NCBI GenBank assembly: GCA_002066995.1
Contig: MWTC01000054.1
Location: 1 to 57,314, forward strand
Direction of reading: 5' to 3'
Source of the DNA: Sphingobacteriales bacterium UTBCD1
Lineage (GTDB): Bacteria; Bacteroidota; Bacteroidia; Chitinophagales; Chitinophagaceae
Length of the DNA stretch: 57,314 bases
Shown here: positions 17,583 through 27,169 of the stretch, piece by piece
Layout of the letters: each line of letters starts with the position of its first letter
How positions within the stretch are numbered: the first letter of the stretch is position 1
The notes under the pieces: generated by a model
The model's database searches: none
Told to the model about the DNA's origin: nothing
Seen by the model: the letters and a program-made list of their open reading frames with translations, nothing else
Position numbers and translations under genes: made by a program

Positions 17583-18302
17583 ATGAATATTAAATGTATG
17601 ATTTTGGATGATGAACCACTTACCGTCAGACTGAAAATCTCTTACATTCAGCGGGTGCCGGAGTTGGAAATTGTAGCAGCCTGTAACAATGCCATTGATG
17701 CATTCAGGATATTGAGAGAACAAAAAATTGGCCTTATATTTCTTGACATAACAATGCCCAAAATGATGAGTACTGATTTTTTAAGAAGCATTCCCAATCC
17801 GCCGAAGGTGATTTTTATCACTGCCTACCGTGATTATGCGCTGGAAGGGTTTGAACTGGATATTGTGGATTATCTTTTGAAACCGGTTTCATTTACCCGT
17901 TTTATAAAAGCGGCCATGAAGGCATTAAAGCTGATAGGCATGGAAAACGGCGCTGCCCCTGCAAAAGCAAAATATGACGAAAACCAAAATGCTTTTTTGT
18001 ATTTTAAAGTAAACAGGGAAATGTAAAAAGTATGGCTGCATGACCTGCTTTTTATTTAGAGCAGCAAGGAATATATAAAAGTTCATCTGGAAAACGGAAA
18101 GTAACTTTTGGTAAAGCAAAGCATCAGCTCGATGGAAAAGCTGCTTTCGCCGCATCGTTTCATCCGGATACAACGGTCTTTTATTGTTACCATTGATGAA
18201 ATTTCTTCTTTCAGCAATTCAACCGTCACCATCAATAACCGCCGGATTACCATTGGAAGACTATACAAGGATAAAGTTGAAAATATTATGAAACAATTGT
18301 AA
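17583..18302 (+). pseudogene. LytTR-type response regulator with three in-frame stop codons
   Basis: One reading frame from ATG 17583 to 18302 encodes a full LytR/AlgR-type regulator of about 239 codons. The receiver domain (PF00072) has the acidic pair ILDDEP near residue 8, the phosphoacceptor Asp in LIFLDITMPKM, VIFITAYRDYALEGF and DYLLKPVSF. The LytTR DNA-binding domain (PF04397) reads FLYFKVNREM, KVWLHDLLFI, SSKEYIKVHLENGK, then SISSMEKLL, RFIRIQRSFIV and RITIGRLYKDKV. TAA at 18024, TAG at 18057 and TAA at 18102 interrupt it without changing frame. Family patterns suggest these replaced CAA, GAG and CAA. No partner sensor kinase is present. Only a receiver protein of 147 residues could be made without read-through. 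Confidence 0.82.
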
Positions 18303-18769
18303 AGAAAACCGATTCTCCAAATCTATTGCTCTCATGATGATTTGCAAGAATGAGACCGTACTTAAGCAATGCTCACATTTATTACGGCAATACGGCTATC
18401 CTGACAAATCTCACAGCCCTGCACTGTTTAGCGCCAATATCGGATCCCCGGTACTACCGGCTCACCATCATTTGGAAGCTCCAACAATTCATTAAGAGAA
18501 AGGTCGGTCATGAATTTTTAGTTGTAACCCTCCCTGGTTTTGGTTATAACTGCTTCTACCTGCCGGATACCGTTTCCCGGCACCTGCAACAACGTAAACG
18601 AGGAGAAAGTTAAAGAATATTTCCGGTCTTTCAGGGGGCGATGAAAATATTTTTTTGGCAGTTAAATTTTTTGACATTATTTTGTGTACGTACACGATAT
18701 GAGATTCTGTTTTCCTGTTTAAAATTTATGTCATTTTATTTCTAACATTAATTCAAAAAACTAAATGCT
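18303..18769. other. Leader region upstream of the SusC-like gene
   Basis: About 470 bases with no convincing gene; an 87-codon open frame at 18350-18613 has no recognisable family features. The last 120 bases hold the likely promoter and a perfect palindrome, listed separately. Nothing else was identified. Confidence 0.4.
18654..18695 (+). promoter_or_regulatory. Possible promoter and 12-nt palindromic operator for the SusC/SusD genes
   Basis: TTTG at 18654-18657 is followed after 20 bases by TATTTTG at 18678-18684, one base short of the TAnnTTTG consensus. Directly overlapping its last base is the perfect palindrome GTGTACGTACAC (18684-18695). A palindrome at the transcription start suggests a repressor or activator site. 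This is inference from position and symmetry. Confidence 0.4.
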
Positions 18770-21700
18770 ATGCAGAAAATGAAACAACTATTTTTAACTC
18801 CTGTTTTTTTCCTGGCTGTAACGGTTTTTGCCCAGACAAGAACGATTAAAGGTACGGTCAGGTCCTCGCAAGGATTATTGTCCGGCGTATCCGTACTGGT
18901 CAAAGGAGCATCAGGGGGAACCACTACTAACAACGAAGGTGTTTTTAGTATTGCTACCAGGAAGGGCGACGTTCTCGTTTTTTCGTATGTTGGTTATGAA
19001 CAACTGGAAGTATTGATCGGTACCAGCGATGTCATCGAAGTATCACTTGTTGAATCGTCAAAACAAATGAATGAGGTTGTCGTGACAGCGCTTGGTATCA
19101 GCAGACAGAAAAAATCGCTAACCTATTCAGTACAAACTGTAGATAACTCTGCACTTAACACGGTTAAAGATGCAAATCTTGTAAACAATTTGACCGGGAG
19201 AGTGGCTGGTGTTAATATTACCCGGAGCAGTTCAGGCATTGGTGGTTCAGTTAGAGTAGTTATAAGAGGGAACAAATCCACACGGAACAATCAGCCTTTG
19301 TATGTAATAGATGGGGTACCCATGACAAATGACAATCCTGGTCAGCCCGGTAGTACCTGGGGGTACGGAACTGTTAGCTCTGTTGGAGATGATGGAGGTG
19401 ATGGTATATCTAATTTGAGCCCGGAAGATATCCAGAGTATTACTGTTTTAAAAGGTGCTTCTGCTGCCGCTTTGTATGGCAGCCAGGCGTCTAATGGTGT
19501 TATAATTATTAATACAAAGAAAGGAAAAGCCGGAGCTACACGAGTTAGTGTTTCATCCGATCTTACTTTTGAAAAACCTCTTTTCATACAACCATTGCAA
19601 TTTAAATATGGTCAAACCATTAAACCATCTGCGGGTAATCCCGGAAGCGAAGACAGTTGGGGAAATATTGTAAATGCACCAGACCATGTAACTCCTTTTT
19701 TCAAAACAGGTGTAACCACTTTCAACACAGTTTCTTTGTCAGGTGGTACGGACAAGTCTCAATCTTATTTTTCTTATTCATTTACAAAAAACAAAGGGAT
19801 AATTCCCTCTGCTGAATTACAGAAACATAACATCAATTTCCATCAAACCACAGATTTCTTTAATGGCCGCCTAAAGGCTGATATGAATGTAATGTATATC
19901 CATGAGTTTTCTCACAACCGTCCGGTGACCGGTTTAACTAATAATCCACTTATAGGATTGTATGGATTTCCGAGAGGTTTGAATTTTGATACGTATAAAA
20001 ATAATTTTAGTGTTTTTTCAACTGTTCGAAATATGGAAACACAGAACTGGTGGAATATCAATTACGACAGTTCTGTAGTTTATCCGGGAAGTTTTACGGG
20101 TGGAGGTCAGGGTGTTCATCTGAATCCTTACTGGTTTTTGCTTCGGAATTCTAACAACAATATCGTGGATAGGGTTATAACTAACCTTGCTTTAACTTTC
20201 AAGATCAATGATTGGCTTAATTTGCAGGCAAGAGGGAATATTGATAAAACTATCAATGATATCAATTATAACAGTTATGCAACAAGCTCCTGGTCGGGAA
20301 CAGGCAAAAACGGAGGTTATGATTTTGGACGGTTCATCAACACTCAGTTGTATGGAGATTTGATTCTGAATGCAAACCGGAGATTAACGAACGATTTAAA
20401 TTTGGAAGCTACTTTAGGTTCCAGCATTAATGACGAGAAAGGACTGTTGCATCAGTTCAATACTAATACAGGTGGTGATGGTTTACGTTTTGCCAATGTG
20501 TTTACCCTTGCTAATATTTTACCTTCAAATCTCCTGGTTAATGAGGGACGCTCCCACAGTCAAATGCAGGCTGTTTTTGCAACTACACAATTGAACTTCA
20601 GGAATTATTTATATCTGGATATTACCGGTAGAAATGACTGGTCTTCTGCTTTTGCCTTTACTCCTGTTGAAAGAAAAGGATATTTTTATTACTCTGCTGG
20701 TCTTACAGGTGTATTGAGTGATATATTAAAAATGCCAGAAGCAATTTCTTATAGTAAAGTCAGAGTTTCCTATGCAAAAGTGGGAAATTCTGTGCCATCT
20801 TACAGAACAAATCCTCCGGCTTACTACATTGACAACCAAAATGGATCTTATCCAAATTCTGCAGGGCCTAAACCAGGAACTTATTTAAAACCGGAAGACA
20901 ACAGATCATTTGAAGCAGGGACTGTATTTAATTTCGCCAATAATCGTTTTGGTTTTGATTTTACTTATTATATCAACAATAATTTCCGTCAATACATTTC
21001 CATTCCTGTTTCGGGTAGCAGTACGGGTAATTTAAGTACCTGGTACTTGAATTCAGGTAATATAAAAAATAATGGTGTCGAGCTTTCGCTTTTTGCAATT
21101 CCGGTAAAAACTCCTCTGCTGAGCTGGACGACTACAATCAATTATGCTTTAAATAAAAACAAAGTTTTGAAAATTGCCGATCCTGGTTTGGGAGTAAACC
21201 AGAATTACTTTGTAATAACAGAACTTGGCAACAATATGTTTGGGTCTTACATTAAAGAAGGGGGCTCCTGGGGTGATATTTATGGAAACTTTTTCAAGAG
21301 AGATGCTTCCGGGGTAATCGTAGTAGATAATACCGGATCACCAATAAAGGGAACAGATCCCAATTCAGAAGTAGGAGATCCCAATATTAAAAAATTAGGT
21401 AACCCTAATCCGGATTTTACGCTGGGTTGGCTTAACACGTTTACTTATAAAAACCTTTCAGTTAATTTCCTGTTTGATGGACGTTTTGGCGGCGAAGTGA
21501 TGAGTGGTACTCAGGCGGTACTGGATATATTCGGCTACTCCAGGGCTACTGCTGATGCCCGTGATGCAGGTGAAGTGAAAATAAATGCGGTGCATGAAGA
21601 CGGAAGTAAAGCTACAAACATTAGCCCCGAAATATTTTACACGGGAGTAGGCGGCAGAGATGGTATAAGTGAGTATTATATGTATGATGCCACTAATATC

Positions 21701-21922
21701 CGCCTAAGGGAATTGTCTATTGGATATAACATTCCTTTAGCTGCCAAATGGGCTAAAAGTTTTACTGTAACCCTGATAGGAAGAAATCTCTTTTTTGTTA
21801 CAAGAAAAGCGCCTTTCGATCCGGAGACATCTATGTCAACTGACAATGGCTTGCAGGGAATAGATATGTTTGGCAGTCCTTTAACCCGTAGCATTGGCGT
21901 ATCGTTAAAACTTGGTTTTTAG
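18770..21922 (+). CDS. SusC/RagA-type TonB-dependent outer-membrane transporter
   Basis: This 1050-residue protein has a signal peptide (about 1-22, ending VFAQ) and a carboxypeptidase-regulatory-like domain (about 25-100, GTVRSSQGLLSGVSVLVKGA). A plug domain follows (about 115-235, with LTGRVAGVNITRSSSG, VIRGNKST and PLYVIDGVPM), then a beta-barrel to the C-terminal aromatic residue of SLKLGF. SusC proteins import oligosaccharides or peptides across the outer membrane with TonB energy, capped by a SusD lipoprotein. The SusD partner begins 22 bases downstream. No glycoside hydrolase adjoins the pair on this strand, so the substrate is not indicated by its immediate neighbours. Confidence 0.96.
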   Translation: MQKMKQLFLTPVFFLAVTVFAQTRTIKGTVRSSQGLLSGVSVLVKGASGGTTTNNEGVFSIATRKGDVLVFSYVGYEQLEVLIGTSDVIEVSLVESSKQMNEVVVTALGISRQKKSLTYSVQTVDNSALNTVKDANLVNNLTGRVAGVNITRSSSGIGGSVRVVIRGNKSTRNNQPLYVIDGVPMTNDNPGQPGSTWGYGTVSSVGDDGGDGISNLSPEDIQSITVLKGASAAALYGSQASNGVIIINTKKGKAGATRVSVSSDLTFEKPLFIQPLQFKYGQTIKPSAGNPGSEDSWGNIVNAPDHVTPFFKTGVTTFNTVSLSGGTDKSQSYFSYSFTKNKGIIPSAELQKHNINFHQTTDFFNGRLKADMNVMYIHEFSHNRPVTGLTNNPLIGLYGFPRGLNFDTYKNNFSVFSTVRNMETQNWWNINYDSSVVYPGSFTGGGQGVHLNPYWFLLRNSNNNIVDRVITNLALTFKINDWLNLQARGNIDKTINDINYNSYATSSWSGTGKNGGYDFGRFINTQLYGDLILNANRRLTNDLNLEATLGSSINDEKGLLHQFNTNTGGDGLRFANVFTLANILPSNLLVNEGRSHSQMQAVFATTQLNFRNYLYLDITGRNDWSSAFAFTPVERKGYFYYSAGLTGVLSDILKMPEAISYSKVRVSYAKVGNSVPSYRTNPPAYYIDNQNGSYPNSAGPKPGTYLKPEDNRSFEAGTVFNFANNRFGFDFTYYINNNFRQYISIPVSGSSTGNLSTWYLNSGNIKNNGVELSLFAIPVKTPLLSWTTTINYALNKNKVLKIADPGLGVNQNYFVITELGNNMFGSYIKEGGSWGDIYGNFFKRDASGVIVVDNTGSPIKGTDPNSEVGDPNIKKLGNPNPDFTLGWLNTFTYKNLSVNFLFDGRFGGEVMSGTQAVLDIFGYSRATADARDAGEVKINAVHEDGSKATNISPEIFYTGVGGRDGISEYYMYDATNIRLRELSIGYNIPLAAKWAKSFTVTLIGRNLFFVTRKAPFDPETSMSTDNGLQGIDMFGSPLTRSIGVSLKLGF

Positions 21923-21944
21923 AACAAACTTTAAAAAAATAACT

Positions 21945-23543
21945 ATGAATAGGAAAAATAAATCAACTTTTGGTTTTTGTATTGCTGTCGGTTTAATAAC
22001 TCTTAGCAGTTGTACCAAAAATTTTAAAGAATATAATACAAATGAAACTGCGCTTAGCAATGAACAAATCAGTGCCGATTACCAGAATCTCGGTGAACCG
22101 TTGAAGCTGGCGCAATTAAACATTATAAGTTATGTAGATTGGATTTACCAATTAGAACAAAACCTGATTGGAGATATTTATTCCGGTTATATGATGACCG
22201 CCACCCCTTTTAGAAATAATGTAAATAACACAAATTATTTTTTAGTGAACGGGTGGAACTTTTATGAATGGGATTACTCTTATGGCAATGTTATGAAACC
22301 AATACAAAATGTATTGGACATAACAACAGAACCTCAGTATGGATCTTTCCGTGCATGGGCTAAGATACTAAGAGTAGAAGCTATGCACCGTGTAAGCGAC
22401 ATGTATGGCCCGGTTATTTATACAAATTATGGAAAATCAAATCAGGATGGAAGTGTTTCTTTTGATTCGCAAAAAGATGCATACTATGCTTTCTTTAGAG
22501 ACCTGGATTCTGCCATTACTATATTAACACCTTTGGTACAGAGTGGCGCCCCGGGAACCTTTACCAAATTTGACTTAGTGTATGGTGGTAGTTTTACAAA
22601 GTGGTTAAAATTTGCCAATACACTACGTCTCCGGTTGGCAATGAGGATTTCAAAAGCTGATCCGGTAAAAGCAAAAGCTGAGGGTGAAGCTGCACTATCC
22701 AACCCAGGTGGCCTGCTTGTGAATAACAGTGATAACGCCTATGTAGATATTGGAACAAATTACCAGCCACTTTCGTCGCAATCCGGCATTACGAGTTGGG
22801 GCGATATAAATATCGGAGCACCTCTTGCTTGCTATCTTAATGGCTATAACGACCCGAGGGAGGCAAAATATATCAATAAAGCTACTGATGCTGCAGTTGC
22901 CGGTCAGTATATCGGGATTCGCAACGGCATTGATATTGATGCTAATGGCAGGTATGTTGGTTATTCAACCCTAGTGGATTTTCCTAACAGGATGCAGTTA
23001 ATGGTTGCCGCAGAAGCATGGTTTTTAAAAGCTGAAGCAGCCTTGAAAGGTTGGACCGGTGCCGGTGATGCAAAAACAGATTATGAAACAGGAATTTCCA
23101 CTTCTTTTGGACTCTATGGTTTGAACGCTTCTGCATATATTGCTGACAATGCCAGCGTAGAACAACAGTATATAGATCCAAAAGCAATTACTCCGGGACA
23201 AAACAATGTATTGACTGGCTCTCCTTATCTTAGCACTATAACCATTGCATGGAATAATGGTGACACACCGGAAAGAAAACTGGAACGTGTAATTACACAA
23301 AAATGGCTGGCGATATTTCCCGATGGACAAGAAGCATGGTCAGAGTTCAGAAGAACTGGTTATCCCAAATTATTCCCGGTTGTATTAAATAAAAGCGGTG
23401 GCACAATCTCAACTTCTGCTTTTGTACAACGAATTAATTTTCCTACTACAGAAATAGGTAAAAATCCTAATGGTGTAGCTGCAGCAGTTGGAATGCTCGG
23501 CGGACCAGATACTGGTGGTACACCTTTATGGTGGGCAAAATAG
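21945..23543 (+). CDS. SusD/RagB-family surface lipoprotein
   Basis: This 532-residue lipoprotein starts MNRKNKSTFGFC and carries a lipobox LSSC at about residues 21-24. Helical repeats typical of SusD-like_2 proteins (PF12771) follow: EYNTNETALSNEQI near the N-terminus, AWAKILRVEAMHRVSDMYG, KFANTLRLRLAMRIS and EAWFLKAEAALKGW. The end contains ITQKWLAIFPDGQEAWSEFR, characteristic of the family. It should bind substrate on the cell surface and close over the SusC channel. The ATG at 21945 is chosen over an upstream start that overlaps SusC, because it places the signal peptide at the terminus. Confidence 0.94.
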   Translation: MNRKNKSTFGFCIAVGLITLSSCTKNFKEYNTNETALSNEQISADYQNLGEPLKLAQLNIISYVDWIYQLEQNLIGDIYSGYMMTATPFRNNVNNTNYFLVNGWNFYEWDYSYGNVMKPIQNVLDITTEPQYGSFRAWAKILRVEAMHRVSDMYGPVIYTNYGKSNQDGSVSFDSQKDAYYAFFRDLDSAITILTPLVQSGAPGTFTKFDLVYGGSFTKWLKFANTLRLRLAMRISKADPVKAKAEGEAALSNPGGLLVNNSDNAYVDIGTNYQPLSSQSGITSWGDINIGAPLACYLNGYNDPREAKYINKATDAAVAGQYIGIRNGIDIDANGRYVGYSTLVDFPNRMQLMVAAEAWFLKAEAALKGWTGAGDAKTDYETGISTSFGLYGLNASAYIADNASVEQQYIDPKAITPGQNNVLTGSPYLSTITIAWNNGDTPERKLERVITQKWLAIFPDGQEAWSEFRRTGYPKLFPVVLNKSGGTISTSAFVQRINFPTTEIGKNPNGVAAAVGMLGGPDTGGTPLWWAK

Positions 23544-23591
23544 CAGGCAATGTTTTCTACTCATGTTGTATCTTTCTCAAGTTAGTTTTAC

Positions 23592-23618
23592 GGGCTGCTC
23601 TTCCGGGCGGCCCTTTTT
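23592..23618 (+). terminator. Intrinsic terminator after the SusC/SusD genes
   Basis: GGGCTGC (23592-23598) pairs with GCGGCCC (23607-23613), with one G-T pair and an 8-nt loop. It is followed by TTTTT. It lies about 50 bases after the SusD-like stop codon and ends the rightward transcript. Confidence 0.85.
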
Positions 23619-23809
23619 AATTTATAATTTTATACAGAAGATTCATTTTAGCTGCTGTTACGATTTCGTTTGATATACATTCTGAACAAGCCGGGATACT
23701 TTTTCCAGGATAATTGGATATGAATTACGGCACTGGTAAGTAAACCTTTTGTGTAATAGGGTTCTTAAAAGAAGCAATCATTTAAAAGGCTTATTTCCCA
23801 TTCCCTTTT

Positions 23810-24694
23810 TTAATCTTCCAGCACCCCGAATTTTCCCGTATTCACATCGTGTATCGCCTGTTCGATCTCTTCCCACTTATTCATTACAAACGGACCGTAT
23901 GCCGCAAGAGGTTCCTCAATAGGTTCGCCGGATAACACAAGAACCACTGCATCTTCTGAGGCTTCTAAGATAATTTTTTCTCCTTCATTTTTGAACAACA
24001 CGAAATGATCGGTGGGAACATTTTCACTATTGACTTTCACATTGCCTTCAATAACGAGAAACCCTGTATTGTATTTTTCAGGAAGATCAAATTCCACGGA
24101 GGCATCTTTTGCCAACCGGGCATTATACAGATGAACAGGTGAAAAAGTGAATGCAGGGCCTTTTACTCCGTTGTATTCACCCGCTATGATCTCGATAATA
24201 CTTTTCTTATCGGGCAGTAAAAATTTCCCCATCATCTCCCGTGTGATGCCCTGGTATTTGGGTGTTGTTTTTTTGAATCTGGCAGGCAGGTTCACCCATA
24301 GTTGTACCATCTGGAACAGCCCGCCTGTTTTGCTGAATTCCTTTTCATGATATTCCTTGTGCAATAATCCTGAGCCTGCGGTCATCCATTGCACATCTCC
24401 TTCTTTGATGACACCACGGTTGCCGGCACTGTCGTGATGTGCTACTCTGCCATGGTATGCAATAGTTACAGTTTCAAACCCGGCATGAGGATGCACACCA
24501 ACACCACGGGGCTCGCTGCTCGGAGTAAATTCGATCTTTGAACCATAGTCCATGATGAAAAAAGGGCTCATTCTTTTCTTGTTACTGAGTTGGCCCGGAA
24601 AAAATCCATGTACCCGGAATCCGTCCCCGACCATGTGTGCAGGCGGAGGAGGAATGATCGAATCTATTTTTCTTAAGTTGTTCATCTCTTCCAT
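23810..24694 (-). CDS. Pirin family protein
   Basis: This 294-residue cytoplasmic bicupin belongs to the pirin family (PF02678 N-terminal, PF05726 C-terminal). The metal-binding cluster is visible as GVGVHPHAGFETVT (two His), AHHDSAGNRG and the acidic residue in LLHKEYHEKE. Pirins bind Fe or another metal; some act as quercetin dioxygenases and others as redox-dependent regulators. It lies 13 bases downstream of a second pirin-like gene on the same strand, so the two are probably co-transcribed. ATG codons at residues 1 and 4 both fit. Confidence 0.92.
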   Translation of the reverse strand: MEEMNNLRKIDSIIPPPPAHMVGDGFRVHGFFPGQLSNKKRMSPFFIMDYGSKIEFTPSSEPRGVGVHPHAGFETVTIAYHGRVAHHDSAGNRGVIKEGDVQWMTAGSGLLHKEYHEKEFSKTGGLFQMVQLWVNLPARFKKTTPKYQGITREMMGKFLLPDKKSIIEIIAGEYNGVKGPAFTFSPVHLYNARLAKDASVEFDLPEKYNTGFLVIEGNVKVNSENVPTDHFVLFKNEGEKIILEASEDAVVLVLSGEPIEEPLAAYGPFVMNKWEEIEQAIHDVNTGKFGVLED

Positions 24695-24707
24695 ATTTTA
24701 AAAATCA

Positions 24708-25430
24708 TTAAAAAAAATCTTTCATCGGAACTTCTATCAATAATATTGCTGCATCTGTATCTGCTTTTATTTCCAGTTTACCGGTTTCAGTGATGCCCAA
24801 CCCATCTCTTTTGCTTAGTTTTTCTCCATTGACAGTGACATCACCTTCTATTACGAATGCATAAACCCCATTTTCTTTTTGTTTCAGTTTATAGGCTATT
24901 TTCAGATCCTTATCCAGTTTACCGGAGCTGAGCCATGCATTTTGATGAATTTGCACACCACCATCGTTTTTACCCAATGGAGAAACTATGGTCAGTAATT
25001 TGTTGTGTTTATCTGCATCGGGAAAATTTTTCTGATCATATCTCGGGGCATGGCCTTTTTTATCCGTATAAATCCATATCTGGAAAAATCGGACTTCCTT
25101 ATCCCTGTTTTTATTTTTCTCGGAATGTTCTACACCGGTACCGGCGCTCATCACCTGTACGTCTCCCTGCCGGATCACTTGCGTATTACCTATGCTGTCT
25201 TTATGTTCCAGATCGCCATAGGTTGGGATGGAAATAATCTCCATATTATCATGAGGGTGACGGCCAAAACCCATTCCCGGGGCTACCGTATCATCGTTGA
25301 GAACCCTTAAGGCCCCGAAGTTCATTCTTTGCGGGTCATGATAACCTGCAAAACTAAAAGTATGATAGGTGTTGAGCCAACCATGATCGGCATGTCCTCT
25401 CGTACCTGCTTTGTGCAAAACTGTTTTCAT
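24708..25430 (-). CDS. Pirin-like bicupin (YhaK/quercetin dioxygenase type)
   Basis: This 240-residue pirin-type protein begins MKTVLHKAGTRGHADHG and has the N-terminal cupin metal site in GFGRHPHDNMEIISI, LEHKDSIGN and GVEHSEKN. It resembles YhaK and related quercetin 2,3-dioxygenase-like pirins. A GTG two codons upstream is possible, but the ATG at 25430 follows an AAGGAG sequence on the minus strand. That is one of the few Shine-Dalgarno-like sites in this window. It is the first gene of the two-pirin unit. The physiological substrate is unknown. Confidence 0.9.
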   Translation of the reverse strand: MKTVLHKAGTRGHADHGWLNTYHTFSFAGYHDPQRMNFGALRVLNDDTVAPGMGFGRHPHDNMEIISIPTYGDLEHKDSIGNTQVIRQGDVQVMSAGTGVEHSEKNKNRDKEVRFFQIWIYTDKKGHAPRYDQKNFPDADKHNKLLTIVSPLGKNDGGVQIHQNAWLSSGKLDKDLKIAYKLKQKENGVYAFVIEGDVTVNGEKLSKRDGLGITETGKLEIKADTDAAILLIEVPMKDFF

Positions 25431-25683
25431 TGTCACTCCTTTTTAAAAAATATTTTTCAAATTCATGAGAATCTTAATCACAACCATGGATTTGAAAACT
25501 ATTTATTGTTTCATTTTCCTGTTTATTCTTCAAAATGTATTCCTTTCGTGTTTTCTTCATTATTTGTCAAAGTTCCGGCTTATTGTCAGCTATTCACTTG
25601 ATGTATGTTAATTACTCCGGAAACGAAATGACAAAAGGAAAGTATTTGTGAATACTTTAATTTCGGTCATTAAATCTTGAAAA

Positions 25684-26712
25684 ATGTTAGACAGAAGAAA
25701 GTTCATTGCCACATCTGTATTCAGTTCCGCCGGAATTTTGCTTAGTAAAAAAATTTTGGCAAAGCCTCACGTTGTTGCTGTGAAAAATAAACCGGTAGTC
25801 ATTTCTACCTGGAACAATGGGCTGGAGGCGAATAAAGCAGCCTGGAAGATACTGGCAGCAGGAGGCAGAGCGTTGGATGCCGTGGAAGCAGGAGTGATGG
25901 TGACAGAATCATCGCAGGATTGTTGCGTGGGACTTGGCGCCAATCCCGACCGTGACGGATTTGTTACCCTGGATGCTTCCATCATGGATGAACATTTCAA
26001 TTGCGGCAGCGTTGCTTTTCTGGAAAGGATCAAGCACCCGATATCGGTGGCAAGAAGGGTGATGGAAAAAACACCGCATGTGATGCTGGTTGGCATCGGT
26101 GCACAGGAGTTTGCTGTGGCAGAAGGATTCCCGCTGGAGCCGCAAAAACTTTCTCCCGAAGCACAGAAAGCTTATGATGAGTGGCTGAAAAAATCGGAGT
26201 ATAAGCCGCCTGCAATCAATGTGGAGAATAATGGTGAGCATGGGCCTTTTGCGCCATCACGTTTTGATGACGGCACCTGGAATCATGACACTATCGGGAT
26301 GGTAGCCATGGATGCAAACGGAAACCTCAGCGGCAGCTGTACCACCAGCGGTGCGGGATTTAAAATGCGGGGCAGGGTGGGAGACTCGCCGATCATCGGT
26401 GCGGGATTATATGTGGACAATGAAGTGGGCGCCTGCACCTCCACCGGCCAGGGAGAAGATGTGATCCGTGTGGCAGGTTCTCATTCCGTTGTGGAGATGA
26501 TGAGACAAGGCCTCTCACCTGAAAAAGCCTGTAAAAAGATCATTGAAAGAATTATCAGGATCAAGGGAGAAAAAGCAAAAGAGATACAGGTGGCTTTTCT
26601 TGCATTGAATAAAAACGGAGAAGTGGGTGCGTATGCCATTCATGGCGGATTTAGCTTTGCATTGAGAGATAATAAGAATGAAAAATTAATTTCAGCAAAA
26701 AGTTTTGATTGA
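25684..26712 (+). CDS. N4-(beta-N-acetylglucosaminyl)-L-asparaginase (glycosylasparaginase)
   Basis: This 342-residue Ntn hydrolase (PF01112) cleaves the GlcNAc-asparagine bond of N-linked glycopeptides. A Tat-like signal MLDRRKFIATSVFSSAG lies at residues 1-27, so the enzyme should reach the periplasm. Autoprocessing creates a new N-terminal nucleophile, Thr203, in WNHDTIGMVAMD, matching the characterised Elizabethkingia enzyme. GAGFKMRGRVGDSPIIGAG and CTSTGQGED are family substrate-site segments. It complements the hexosaminidase/NagB genes nearby by releasing GlcNAc from glycoproteins. Confidence 0.95.
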   Translation: MLDRRKFIATSVFSSAGILLSKKILAKPHVVAVKNKPVVISTWNNGLEANKAAWKILAAGGRALDAVEAGVMVTESSQDCCVGLGANPDRDGFVTLDASIMDEHFNCGSVAFLERIKHPISVARRVMEKTPHVMLVGIGAQEFAVAEGFPLEPQKLSPEAQKAYDEWLKKSEYKPPAINVENNGEHGPFAPSRFDDGTWNHDTIGMVAMDANGNLSGSCTTSGAGFKMRGRVGDSPIIGAGLYVDNEVGACTSTGQGEDVIRVAGSHSVVEMMRQGLSPEKACKKIIERIIRIKGEKAKEIQVAFLALNKNGEVGAYAIHGGFSFALRDNKNEKLISAKSFD

Positions 26713-26737
26713 AGAAGGTTGGGAACATCCAATGATC

Positions 26738-26759
26738 AATATTCAATATTTAATGTTCA
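26738..26759. repeat. Left inverted repeat of the S23-gene cassette
   Basis: A 22-nt AT-rich sequence whose reverse complement begins TGAACATTAAATATTGAA. It matches 18 of 22 positions of the sequence at 27170-27191, which lies in the opposite orientation on the other side of the S23-like gene. Confidence 0.6.
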
Positions 26760-26775
26760 GTGGTAAATTCATTTT

Positions 26776-27153
26776 ATGGCTGAAAGAGTTTACGATCTTG
26801 AAAACAGGTTGATCGAATTTGCTGCAAGAGTAATTGAGGTTGTAGAGGCAATGCCGGGCACCAAAGCCGGAAATTATATCGCAGGCCAGTTTGTCCGATG
26901 CGGTCTGGCTCCTGCTCTATTATATGGAGAAGCACAGATTGCCGAATCAAGAGATGACTTCATTCACAAAATGAAAATTGTCCTTAAAGAATTAAAAGAA
27001 TCCAGGGTGTGCCTCAAACTTATAATGAGAAAGCAAATGAAAAAACCTGTCAGCAGATTGGAAAACTTAATTACAGAATGTGAGGAGTTAATAAAAATTA
27101 TTTCTAAAAGCATAGACACAGCTAAGAAAAATAACAGAAAAAATCGTTCCTGA
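26776..27153 (+). CDS. Four-helix-bundle protein of the S23 (23S rRNA intervening sequence) family
   Basis: This 125-residue all-helical protein matches the S23/IVP family (PF05635). Visible features are a helix ENRLIEFAARVIEVVEAMP, the central GNYIAGQFVRCGLAPALLYGEAQ with conserved Gly and Arg, ESRDDFIHKMKIVLKELKES and a long C-terminal helix. The C-terminus is strongly basic (KKNNRKNRS). The family was first found inside 23S rRNA intervening sequences and is related to the Avd protein of diversity-generating retroelements, but no reverse transcriptase is present here. The gene is free-standing and bounded by imperfect inverted repeats at 26738-26759 and 27170-27191, so it may be a mobile cassette. 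Confidence 0.9.
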   Translation: MAERVYDLENRLIEFAARVIEVVEAMPGTKAGNYIAGQFVRCGLAPALLYGEAQIAESRDDFIHKMKIVLKELKESRVCLKLIMRKQMKKPVSRLENLITECEELIKIISKSIDTAKKNNRKNRS

Positions 27154-27169
27154 CTTGAATATTGTTTGT

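Noticed and set aside
18350-18613. An 87-codon ORF upstream of the SusC-like gene
   Set aside because: No family resemblance and a composition unlike neighbouring proteins; kept as intergenic sequence.
26776-27153. Diversity-generating retroelement (Avd-like protein)
   Set aside because: S23 proteins are related to Avd, but there is no reverse transcriptase and no template/variable repeat pair in the window.
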